Origin: Micromonospora zamorensis
Lineage (GTDB): Bacteria > Actinomycetota > Actinomycetes > Mycobacteriales > Micromonosporaceae
DNA length: 64,000 nt
NCBI RefSeq assembly: GCF_900090275.1
Contig: NZ_LT607755.1
Location: 5,580,001 to 5,644,000 of the forward strand
Direction of reading: 5' to 3'
A program made the position numbers and the translations under genes. Each line of letters begins with the position of its first letter. Positions within the stretch are counted from its first letter, which is position 1. Positions 1-7,133 of this stretch are shown here, in pieces. The notes under the pieces are model-generated. The model was not told the origin of the DNA. It did not search any database and saw nothing but the letters and a program-made list of their open reading frames with translations.

Positions 1-9
1 GCACCGGCG

Positions 10-591
10 TCAGCTCGCGGTGGGTGGGCGCACCGGCGCGGCCGTGAGCGAGTCGACCGAGCGTGGCGCGGCGGCCTCGCGGGGCGGGGCGTCCAGCGGC
101 GCGGCGAGCACATCGCGCTGGGGCACTCCCCCGATGCCGGACTGCTCGGCGGCGATCTTCTCCTGTAGGCGCAGGATGCCGTGCAGCAGCGCCTCCGGGC
201 GCGGCGGGCAGCCGGGCACGTACACGTCGACGGGGATGAGCTGGTCGACGCCCTTGGTCACCGAGTACGAGTCCCAGTAGGGGCCGCCGCAGTTGGAGCA
301 CGCGCCGAACGAGATGACATATTTCGGCTCGGGCATCTGATCGTAGAGCCGCTTGATGGCCGGGGCCATCTTGTCGGTCACGGTGCCGGAGACGACCATG
401 AGGTCGGCCTGCCGGGGGCCGTGCGCGAACGGGATCACGCCTAGCCTGATGAAGTCGTGTCGACCCATGCTGGTGGCGATGAACTCGATCGCGCAGCAGG
501 CCAGCCCGAAGTTGAAGACCCAGAGCGAGTAGCGGCGCCCCCAGTTCAGCACGAACCGGATCGGCTCACCGAGCACTGCCGGTAGCTGCAC
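10..591 (-). CDS. nuoB: NADH-quinone oxidoreductase subunit B
   Basis: This 193-residue protein is subunit B of respiratory complex I, which holds the terminal N2 [4Fe-4S] cluster that passes electrons to quinone. The four cluster ligands are visible: the adjacent pair C32-C33 in [10 protein letters not shown]98 in [11 protein letters not shown] and C128 in [11 protein letters not shown]. The core is full length; the last 45 or so residues are a low-complexity Ala/Pro tail common in actinomycete copies. The start is GTG at 589-591, chosen because GGGAGG lies six bases upstream. The gene reads leftward out of the window, and no other nuo gene precedes it on its upstream side, so it is either the first gene of an accessory complex I cluster or an isolated second copy; the window cannot decide which. 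Confidence 0.95.
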   Translation of the reverse strand: MQLPAVLGEPIRFVLNWGRRYSLWVFNFGLACCAIEFIATSMGRHDFIRLGVIPFAHGPRQADLMVVSGTVTDKMAPAIKRLYDQMPEPKYVISFGACSNCGGPYWDSYSVTKGVDQLIPVDVYVPGCPPRPEALLHGILRLQEKIAAEQSGIGGVPQRDVLAAPLDAPPREAAAPRSVDSLTAAPVRPPTAS

Positions 592-655
592 CTCGGGCCT
601 CCCTCAACTGTCTCCGAGTCGACAGTCAATCACAGGCACCACGGCGGCAACCCGC

Positions 656-684
656 GCAACCGATACCCGCGTCGGGGCGTGTGA
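656..684 (+). promoter_or_regulatory. Putative ECF promoter of first sigma module
   Basis: GCAACC at 656-661 is followed after exactly 16 bases by CGTGTGA at 678-684. The same pair with the same spacing occurs at 2534-2562 and 3685-3713, ahead of the two other transcription units of this cluster. An AAC-type -35 is typical of ECF sigma factors, so autoregulation is likely. The downstream ATG is 42 bases from the motif end. The promoter role is inferred from position and repetition. Confidence 0.55.
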
Positions 685-726
685 CCGACGTGACCGCGTT
701 GGCGGCACGCGTACGGGGAGGACCAG

Positions 727-1296
727 ATGACGGTGATGAGGGAGCCACGGCTCGACGAGCCGCCACCCGAGGGGACCGCGGAGCGGTCGGCGCGCTCGCA
801 GGAGCGCGAGGTGATCGACTTCGACGGGCTCTACCATGCGCACTTCCGGTCGTTGACGCTGCAACTCGCCGCCTACTGCGGTGACCTGTCGCAGGCACAG
901 GACCTGGTGCAGGAGGCGTTCTGCCGGGCGTTCGCCCGCTGGTCGCGGGTGTCCCGCTACGACGATCCGGTGGCCTGGGTGCGTCGGGTCGCCTGGAACC
1001 TGGCCACCAGCCGCTGGCGGCGGCTGCGGACAGCCCAGTCGTGGCTGCACCGGCAGCGCGAGGAGCACATGCCGGGGCCGGGGCCGGACCGGGTCGCGCT
1101 CACCGCCGCCCTGGCCCAGTTGCCGACCAACCAGCGCCGCGCCGTGGTGCTGCACTACCTGGCCGATCTCAGCGTCGTGCAGATCGCGGCGCAGGAGGGA
1201 GTGCCGGAAGGCACTGTCAAGTCCTGGCTGCACCGAGGCCGGGCGGCTCTGGCGGTCAGCCTGGCCACCACAGACGAGGTGAACGACAATGACTGA
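727..1296 (+). CDS. SigE-family ECF RNA polymerase sigma factor (copy 1)
   Basis: A 189-residue group IV sigma factor that directs RNA polymerase to alternative promoters. Region 2 covers about residues 30-100 (FDGLYHAHFRSL, then the QDLVQEAFCRAFARW motif and the basic WVRRVAWNLATSRWRRLR stretch). Region 4 with its helix-turn-helix covers about 115-180, ending in EGTVKSWLHRGRAAL. The ATG is preceded by GGGGAGG five bases upstream. Its stop overlaps the start of the next gene by 8 bases, so the two are translationally coupled. The family is the actinomycete SigE type, whose regulon cannot be read from sequence. A close paralog lies at 3760-4320, and the central region is nearly identical between them. 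Confidence 0.93.
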   Translation: MTVMREPRLDEPPPEGTAERSARSQEREVIDFDGLYHAHFRSLTLQLAAYCGDLSQAQDLVQEAFCRAFARWSRVSRYDDPVAWVRRVAWNLATSRWRRLRTAQSWLHRQREEHMPGPGPDRVALTAALAQLPTNQRRAVVLHYLADLSVVQIAAQEGVPEGTVKSWLHRGRAALAVSLATTDEVNDND

Positions 1297-2485
1297 GCTC
1301 GACGATATCCTGGTCGGCGGCGAGTTCGCCGCGTTCCGCGAGGCGTACGCCCCGGCGGTGCGCCCGGCCGGGACGGCTGCGGTGCGGGAGACAATCCGCC
1401 GTCGGCGCCGGCGTACCTCGATGGTCACCGCGGCGGCCGTGGTGCTCGCCGTGGCGATCCCGGTGGGCGCGAACGCAGCCCTGCACCGGCCGCCGGAGCC
1501 CGGACCGGCTCAGACCGTGACTCCGACCCCGTCGGGGACGAGCGCCTCGCCCACCCCGCCCACCTCGCCCGCACCGAGCACGGCCAGCCCCACCTCGGCC
1601 GCGCCGGACGGTCGGATCACCCGGTCGCAGCTGCTCGCCGCCCGACTCGCCCTGCCGCGCTGGCCGCAGGGCGCCCCGACGACCTGCCTCACCGACGAAG
1701 TCCGGCTCCGGTCCGGGTCGCAACAGGACTCGGTGCCGACGCTGCTGGGCGAACCCCGCTACGCCGACCTCGACGGCGACGGTGCCACTGAGACGGTCGC
1801 CCTGGTCGCCTGCCGCCAAGGCGAGGCCTCGGCCAAGCAGGTGATCGCCTTCGACCGGGACGGGGCCGGCCGCGTGGTCACGATGGGCCGAGTGGTCGGC
1901 ACCCGGGAGGGGATGGACGACGTCACGGACTTCGCCGTGCAGGCCGACGGAGAGATCCGGGTGCACGTGGCGGACATCCAGCCCTGCTGCAGCATTCCGG
2001 AGTGGGCGCCGCAGCGGCAGTGGCGGACGTACGCCTGGACCGGCGAGCGGTTCGACCAGACCGCCGGGCCGACGAAGTTCGGGGTCGACCCCCGGCTGAC
2101 CGACCTCACCCTGACGGCCGGTGACCTGATCGTCGGGGCACCGGACGCGAAGGGCAAGCGGGCCGCAACGTTGACCGTCACGGTGGTGAACAAGGGACCC
2201 GTGGACGTGCCCCTGCTCGGGTTCAGCAACTTCTACACAGTTGGGGAGCCCGCCGGCGGGGACCTGGCCCGGTGCCGGGAGGTTCGCTCCGATGGGCCGG
2301 ACGCCTGCGTCCTGGACGGCCTGCCGGCCGGGGATCGGAAGACGTACACCTTCACGTTCCGCTACGCGCCGCCGAGCATCGACAATCCGCCGAACCTGCA
2401 GGTCATCCACTACGACTCCCAGGAGCGGTGGTGGAGCGACCTGAAATGGAAGGACAACGAGGTCGAGCTGAAGACGGCCGGCTAG
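1289..2485 (+). CDS. Membrane-anchored sensor-like partner of sigma factor (copy 1)
   Basis: A 398-residue protein of unknown function coupled to the sigma factor. The first 45 residues are cytoplasmic and Arg-rich, a single membrane helix follows at about 46-62, then a Pro/Thr/Ser-rich linker (about 68-110) and an extracellular domain. That domain holds a calcium-loop-like DLDGDGATE motif, reminiscent of FG-GAP/VCBS repeats, and ends in a beta-sandwich resembling CARDB (from about LTVTVVNKG). The layout of sigma gene plus overlapping single-pass protein is that of sigma/anti-sigma pairs, but no zinc-binding anti-sigma motif is visible, so an anti-sigma role is inference. The gene at 4313-5497 is a paralog with the same order of parts. 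Confidence 0.75.
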   Translation: MTELDDILVGGEFAAFREAYAPAVRPAGTAAVRETIRRRRRRTSMVTAAAVVLAVAIPVGANAALHRPPEPGPAQTVTPTPSGTSASPTPPTSPAPSTASPTSAAPDGRITRSQLLAARLALPRWPQGAPTTCLTDEVRLRSGSQQDSVPTLLGEPRYADLDGDGATETVALVACRQGEASAKQVIAFDRDGAGRVVTMGRVVGTREGMDDVTDFAVQADGEIRVHVADIQPCCSIPEWAPQRQWRTYAWTGERFDQTAGPTKFGVDPRLTDLTLTAGDLIVGAPDAKGKRAATLTVTVVNKGPVDVPLLGFSNFYTVGEPAGGDLARCREVRSDGPDACVLDGLPAGDRKTYTFTFRYAPPSIDNPPNLQVIHYDSQERWWSDLKWKDNEVELKTAG

Positions 2486-2533
2486 CCGCGCGACGACCCG
2501 GGCCGCGGTGTCAGATTGGCGACAGGCGCAGCC

Positions 2534-2562
2534 GCAACCAACCATCCACATAGGACGTGTGC
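2534..2562 (+). promoter_or_regulatory. Putative ECF promoter of the secreted protein gene
   Basis: GCAACC at 2534-2539, 16 bases, then CGTGTGC at 2556-2562. This matches the motif before both sigma operons and lies 61 bases before the ATG at 2624. It suggests that the secreted protein is controlled by one or both of the adjacent sigma factors. Confidence 0.55.
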
Positions 2563-2623
2563 ACACCATCGGGCGACGGAGATGCCGCCGCCCAGCAACG
2601 GGGATCCACGGGAGGACTTCGAC

Positions 2624-3568
2624 ATGACCACACGCACCGTACGGCGGCTGGCCGCCCTTGTGCTCGGCCCGGCAGCGGCGCTGCTGGCGTTCAGCGCACC
2701 CGCCGCGGCGGCACCTGCCGGCCACGGCCTCGACGCTGACGTCTCGGTGGGCCAGCTGGTGCTCAACCCGACCGAGCGCGGTTACCAGGGCAACCTGCCG
2801 ATCACGGTGACGAACCGCGGTCGAGCCGACACCTACTTCAGCGTCACGATCGTCGAGCCGGTCGCCGGCTCCATCGGCAACCTGTCGCCGGACAGCGCGT
2901 GCGGGTTCCAGGGCCTGCAGGACAACCGCCGGGTCGTCAACTGCTCGGTGCCCGGCGACAACCTCAAGCCGGGCGAGCGGCGGTCGTTCACTGTCGCCTT
3001 CCAGGCGCTCACCACGCCACGCGGCGTGGCGATGATCGCGAGGGGAGGCAGGGTCGAGGTGAACGTCGGCGACGGCAGCGAGGCGATCGGGGACGCGGAG
3101 AGCTTCGCCGCGCGCTTCCGCTCCACCTCGGGCTCTCTGCGCAACCCCGTGCCGTACGTGCAGGACAGCCAGGCACGAGCGTCGATCAGCACGGCCGCCG
3201 CGGCCACGCTGGTGCGGCAGGAGGACGGCAGTTACCAGGGCCGACTGCCGGTGACCGTCCGGTGGGCCGGTGACGCCGCACACGATCTCCTCTTCGGCGA
3301 AGCGACCACGTTGCCGGCCGGCGTGCAGATCTGGGGCACCGACCCGCAGGACATGCCGAGCTTCTTCACCAACTTCGTCGTCCCGGGCGGGCGCTTCATG
3401 GCCGGCGAGGAGCGGAGCTTCGATGTGCTGCTCCGGGCGGAGCCCGGCACCGTCCCGGGTGATCTCGGTGCCGCCACCTTCCAGCTCGACACCCAGTGGG
3501 ACGGCCCCGTGGTGGCGGACGCCGACCCGAGCGACAACACCGCCTCGTTCACCGTGGCAGCCGCCTGA
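2624..3568 (+). CDS. Secreted protein of unknown function between the sigma modules
   Basis: A 314-residue exported protein. The N-terminus has Arg residues, a hydrophobic core and an Ala-rich cleavage region (SAPAAAAPAGHG), so a Sec signal peptide of about 28-30 residues is expected. The mature part appears to hold two related beta-sandwich halves: each contains the phrase GxYQGxLPxTV (near VLNPTERGYQGNLPITV and again near EDGSYQGRLPVTV). It has no enzyme motif I recognise. The start at 2624 was chosen over upstream in-frame codons because GGAGG lies eight bases before it and the signal peptide follows directly. Sharing of a promoter motif with the flanking sigma operons suggests an envelope-stress or surface role; this is inference. 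Confidence 0.8.
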   Translation: MTTRTVRRLAALVLGPAAALLAFSAPAAAAPAGHGLDADVSVGQLVLNPTERGYQGNLPITVTNRGRADTYFSVTIVEPVAGSIGNLSPDSACGFQGLQDNRRVVNCSVPGDNLKPGERRSFTVAFQALTTPRGVAMIARGGRVEVNVGDGSEAIGDAESFAARFRSTSGSLRNPVPYVQDSQARASISTAAAATLVRQEDGSYQGRLPVTVRWAGDAAHDLLFGEATTLPAGVQIWGTDPQDMPSFFTNFVVPGGRFMAGEERSFDVLLRAEPGTVPGDLGAATFQLDTQWDGPVVADADPSDNTASFTVAAA

Positions 3569-3589
3569 TCACGCGGCACCGCCCGACCA

Positions 3590-3618
3590 GGGCCCGGGAC
3601 CACTGCGGTCCCGGGCCC
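3590..3618 (+). terminator. Hairpin after secreted protein gene
   Basis: A perfect 12-base stem (3590-3601 with 3607-3618) and a 5-base loop lie 21 bases after the stop codon. There is no clear U tract, as is common in high-GC actinomycetes. Confidence 0.65.
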
Positions 3619-3684
3619 TCGTCGTCGCCGGGGTCGCACCCGAGCAGCTGTCCGGGACCCGACAGACAGTTCCGCCGGTACCCC

Positions 3685-3713
3685 GCAACCGGCTGGCGCG
3701 TCCGGCTGTGTGA
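3685..3713 (+). promoter_or_regulatory. Putative ECF promoter of second sigma module
   Basis: GCAACC at 3685-3690, 16 bases, then TGTGTGA at 3707-3713. Apart from the first base of the second block it equals the copy at 656-684, and the flanking bases (GTGTGAYCGA) also agree. It ends 46 bases before the predicted start. Confidence 0.55.
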
Positions 3714-3759
3714 TCGATGCGGGCGGACGTACGCCCGTGGCTACCGCGGGGGAGGACGG

Positions 3760-4320
3760 GTGGTTGTGACGAGAGACGAAGGTGTGGGCGGGCGTCCACC
3801 GGACTGGCCGGGCACCGCCGTCCTACCACCGACGAAGCTGGTCTTCGACGACTTCTACCACGCGCACTTTCGCGGGCTGGTGGTGCAGCTGACCGCATAC
3901 ACGGGCGACCGTGGGCAGGCGCAGGACCTCGTCCAGGAGGCGTTCTGCCGGGCCTACACCCGCTGGGACCGGCTCGCCGGGTACGAGGATCCGCTGGCCT
4001 GGGTTCGTCGGGTCGCCTGGAACCTCGGCCACAACCGGTGGCGGCGACTGCGGACCGCCCAGTCGTGGCTGCTGCGGCAGCGGGAGACACACGTCGCGGG
4101 GCCGAGCCCCGACCGGGTCGCGGTCGACGCCGCACTGGCGAAGTTGCCGCCGAAGCAGCGGCGGGCCGTCATCCTGCACTACCTCGCCGACCTGACGGTC
4201 GCCGAGATCGCCGACCAGGAGCGGGTCGCGGAAGGGACCGTCAAGTCCTGGCTGCACCGGGGCCGGGCGGCACTCGCGACCCACCTGCACGACCCCAACG
4301 AGGAGGTGCGGGATGTCTGA
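3760..4320 (+). CDS. SigE-family ECF RNA polymerase sigma factor (copy 2)
   Basis: A roughly 186-residue sigma factor, paralog of the one at 727-1296. Region 2 is recognisable from FDDFYHAHFRGL through QDLVQEAFCRAYTRW and WVRRVAWNLGHNRWRR, and region 4 ends EGTVKSWLHRGRAAL. Two in-frame GTG codons compete as start: 3760 (four bases after GGAGG) and 3766 (ten bases after); I took 3760, which also gives a length close to copy 1. The coding sequence could be extended upstream without a stop, but that part has no sigma-like content and would cover the promoter motif. The stop overlaps the next start by 8 bases, exactly as in copy 1. Confidence 0.9.
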   Translation: MVVTRDEGVGGRPPDWPGTAVLPPTKLVFDDFYHAHFRGLVVQLTAYTGDRGQAQDLVQEAFCRAYTRWDRLAGYEDPLAWVRRVAWNLGHNRWRRLRTAQSWLLRQRETHVAGPSPDRVAVDAALAKLPPKQRRAVILHYLADLTVAEIADQERVAEGTVKSWLHRGRAALATHLHDPNEEVRDV

Positions 4321-5497
4321 GCAGGAGCCCCTCGGCATCGCCGAGGAATTCGCCCGCTACCGCCGTACCGTGCTGGCGGAGGTCGAGGCGCCCGGGCCCG
4401 CCGCCGTCCGTCGGGCCGCACGGCAGCGCGGCCGGCGCCGGCTGGCCGCGACGACCACGGCGGCGCTCGCGCTGCTCAGCGGTTCCGCCATCGGGTACGC
4501 GGCGACGAACGGCCCGGACCCTCAGCCGGGCCCGGTCGAGCCGACGCCGAGCGTGTCGGCGTCGCCGACGCCGAGCGACATCCCCAGTCCCTCCGTGACC
4601 AGCGCCAGCCCGACCTCGACAGTGCCCGACGGTCGCATCAGTCGAGCCAAGCTGTTGGAGACTCCGGTGACCCTGCCGGCGTGGCGGGCCGGTCCGGGCT
4701 GCCCGACGTCACAGATCCGGCTCACCGCTGACGCTCGTGAGGGCACGAACTGGCTCATGGTGCTCGACCACGGGGACGTGGACGGGGATGGTGCGGTGGA
4801 AACCGTGGCGCTCGTGCAGTGCGTGCTCGGCACGGGCGGACCGATGCAGGTGGTCGCCTTCGACCGGAACGAGGACAACGAGGTGATCACGCTCGGCCGC
4901 GTGGTGGCGAGCACCCGCGACAAGCCACAGTGGCTGTTCGCACTTGATGTGGTGGACGGCGGCACGGTTAGGGTGCAGGTCGGCGACCTCGCGCCCGGGG
5001 GCGGCTGGGACGCCAGGTGGTCGCAGCGGCAGTGGCGGAGCTATCGCTGGACGGGTGACGCCTTCGCGCAGACCTCCGGGCCGACGACCTTCGGTCCGAA
5101 TCCACACCTCGTGAACCTCTCGGTGACGGCCGCCGACTTCTCCTGGGGTCCGAAGGAGCCCGACGGGACCCGAACCGGCACGATGGAGGTCGTTGTCCGC
5201 AACGTCGGTACGACGCCCGCCGCCCTCGTCGAGTTGAACCTGGGCTTGCAGCCCGGTGCCGTCGCCGAGGGCGGAGGCTGGTCCGTCTGCGCGGGCGGAC
5301 CCCCGTCGAAGTCGCCACTCACCTGCCGCATCGGACCCCTCGCTCCCGGTGCTACGCGCACCCTCCAGCTCGGGCTGCGGGACAAGAGCACGATGAGCGG
5401 CAGCGGCATCGCCCGGGTCAGGCCGATCGGTGCCGCTGACAACCCGCTGTTCGAGTCGGCGCAGGAGGACAACGAGGACCGCTACCGCTACCGATGA
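4313..5497 (+). CDS. Membrane-anchored sensor-like partner of sigma factor (copy 2)
   Basis: A 394-residue paralog of the protein at 1289-2485. It has a short Arg-rich cytoplasmic start, one membrane helix at about 43-60, a Pro/Ser/Thr linker, an extracellular domain with the acidic loop DVDGDGAVE, and the phrase WSQRQWRSYRWTGDAF that matches PQRQWRTYAWTGERF in copy 1. The C-terminal half looks like a CARDB-type beta-sandwich. It is coupled to its sigma gene by an 8-base overlap. The role as a regulator of the adjacent sigma factor is inferred only from arrangement; no standard anti-sigma motif is seen. Confidence 0.75.
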   Translation: MSEQEPLGIAEEFARYRRTVLAEVEAPGPAAVRRAARQRGRRRLAATTTAALALLSGSAIGYAATNGPDPQPGPVEPTPSVSASPTPSDIPSPSVTSASPTSTVPDGRISRAKLLETPVTLPAWRAGPGCPTSQIRLTADAREGTNWLMVLDHGDVDGDGAVETVALVQCVLGTGGPMQVVAFDRNEDNEVITLGRVVASTRDKPQWLFALDVVDGGTVRVQVGDLAPGGGWDARWSQRQWRSYRWTGDAFAQTSGPTTFGPNPHLVNLSVTAADFSWGPKEPDGTRTGTMEVVVRNVGTTPAALVELNLGLQPGAVAEGGGWSVCAGGPPSKSPLTCRIGPLAPGATRTLQLGLRDKSTMSGSGIARVRPIGAADNPLFESAQEDNEDRYRYR

Positions 5498-5505
5498 ACC
5501 ATCCA

Positions 5506-5544
5506 GTGGTACAGCACGCCCGAATTCCCGGCGTGCCGTACCAC
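5506..5544. terminator. Bidirectional hairpin between convergent genes
   Basis: A 15-base stem with one mismatch (5506-5520 with 5530-5544) and a 9-base loop separates the second sigma module from the convergent decarboxylase gene. Confidence 0.7.
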
Positions 5545-5588
5545 CGTCCGTGGCTGCTCCGGACGACGGGCACACGGTCGTCGCCGCG

Positions 5589-7067
5589 TCACCAGGCGGG
5601 ACGTTGAAGCAAGCCCACGAACTCCACAAGCAGTCGTTCCCGCAACCGCGCCGGGGCCGCGTCGAGCAGGGTGTTCACGGCCGCCATCCGATCCAGGGCC
5701 CCGGTGCCGAGGCCCAGCCCGGCGGCCAGGCCGGCAACCAGTTCCGGGGTGAGCGCGTCCGGGGTCAGCGACGTCGCCAGCGCCCGCAGTTCGGGCGGGA
5801 GGGCGACCGGGCCGGTCGCCCGAGCCGCCGTCACCGCGTCGGCCAGGTCCGGGCCGAACTCGGCCACCCGGGGCGCGACCGAGGCGGTCACCGTGAGGTG
5901 CACGCTTGCCGGCAGGCCGGCGTACGACAGCTGGGGTTGGGTGTGCCAGCCGCGTGCGGTCAGCTCGTCGACCAGGACGAACAGGTCGGGGCCGTCGTCA
6001 GTCGCGGTGAAGCAGACCACCGTGGACTCCGGCTCGGCCATCAGCCGCAGCCCGTCAACGGCGCGGACCGCGTCGGCCAGGCCGGCGACCGCGTCCCGGG
6101 TGACGCCGGCCAGCCGCAGGTAGCCGGCGTCGCCGAGGTGTCGCAGGGTGGCGTACGCGGCCGCGATCGGCCCTCCCGAACGGGTGGACGCGATCACCGG
6201 GTTGATCATCGTGTAGCCGGGCCAGTCGGCGTACGCGAAGTACTGCGGCGCACGGAGCGCGGCGTCGCGGTGCAGCAGCACCGACACGCCCTTCGGCGCG
6301 TACGCGTACTTGTGCAGGTCCACCGACATGGAGGTGACGCCGGGCACCGCGAAGTCGAACGCCGGCACCGGCTCACCGAGGCGACGCAGGTACGGCAGGG
6401 TCCAGCCGCCGAAGCAGGCGTCCACGTGGCAGCGCACCCCGGCCTCGGCGGCCGCGCCTGCGATCTCCGCGACGGGATCCACCACCCCGTGCGCGTACGA
6501 CGGCGCGGAGCAGGCCACCAGCACCGTCTCCGGGCGGATCGCGGCGGCCATCGCGGCCGGGTCGGGGCGCAACGTGTCCACCGAGACCGGCACCACGTCC
6601 AGCGCCACCCGCAGGTAGTGCGCCGCCTTGGCGAACGCGGCGTGCGCGCTCGACGGCACCACGATCCGGGGTTCGGCGATCTCCGGGTGGGCGTCCCGGG
6701 CCGCCTTGACCGCGAGGATCAGCGACTCGGTGCCGCCGCTGGTGACGCTGCCGACGACGTCCGGCGCGGTCGTGCCCGGCCCGCCGCCGAGCACCCGGCC
6801 GGCAGCGCCGACAAGCGCGTTCTCCATGGCCAGCAGGGACGGGAAAGCGGTCGGGTCGAGCCCGTTGACGTGGGCGCTCTCCCGGTGCGCGGCGGCAGCG
6901 AGGTCGTCCAGCCCAGGCACCGCCGGGTCATAGACGTACGCGAACAGACGCCCGCCGTGCGTGGGCCGGTCGGCGGCACGCAGTTGGCGAACCTCCGCCA
7001 GCGCGACATCCGCGGCCACCCCGTCGGGCGACAGTGCCCCGCCCGCAACCCTGCTCTCGTCGATCAT
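5589..7067 (-). CDS. PLP-dependent decarboxylase/lyase (group II, S1P-lyase-like)
   Basis: A 492-residue fold-type I pyridoxal-phosphate enzyme. The cofactor lysine is K253 in SVDLHKYAYAPKG, the wording typical of sphingosine-1-phosphate-lyase-like and aromatic-decarboxylase relatives; the ring-stacking and aspartate region is HVDACFGG at 214-221 and the phosphate loop is TSGGTES at 109-115. The natural substrate cannot be read from sequence: an amino acid or a phosphorylated amino alcohol are both possible. It follows the sugar symporter gene by 21 bases and is probably cotranscribed. Its first codons lie inside the left arm of the palindrome at 7059-7133, and the ribosome-binding site is weak (AAAGAAAGG about 12 bases upstream), so the start could have been recruited from that element. 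Confidence 0.88.
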   Translation of the reverse strand: MIDESRVAGGALSPDGVAADVALAEVRQLRAADRPTHGGRLFAYVYDPAVPGLDDLAAAAHRESAHVNGLDPTAFPSLLAMENALVGAAGRVLGGGPGTTAPDVVGSVTSGGTESLILAVKAARDAHPEIAEPRIVVPSSAHAAFAKAAHYLRVALDVVPVSVDTLRPDPAAMAAAIRPETVLVACSAPSYAHGVVDPVAEIAGAAAEAGVRCHVDACFGGWTLPYLRRLGEPVPAFDFAVPGVTSMSVDLHKYAYAPKGVSVLLHRDAALRAPQYFAYADWPGYTMINPVIASTRSGGPIAAAYATLRHLGDAGYLRLAGVTRDAVAGLADAVRAVDGLRLMAEPESTVVCFTATDDGPDLFVLVDELTARGWHTQPQLSYAGLPASVHLTVTASVAPRVAEFGPDLADAVTAARATGPVALPPELRALATSLTPDALTPELVAGLAAGLGLGTGALDRMAAVNTLLDAAPARLRERLLVEFVGLLQRPAW

Positions 7068-7133
7068 GGAGTCGTGGTGCCTTTCTTTTTAGGTTTTGCC
7101 GCTTTCATCCCCCACCACATTTCCATGATCGAC
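7059..7133. repeat. Palindromic element overlapping two gene ends
   Basis: Arms of 21 bases at 7059-7079 and 7113-7133 match at 18 positions and share the core GATCATGGA; the 33-base spacer is AT-richer than its surroundings. The left arm contains the decarboxylase start codon and the right arm encodes part of the last residues of the symporter. The core resembles that of the palindromes at 25577-25637 and 32644-32712 (GATCATGAAGT). Confidence 0.75.
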
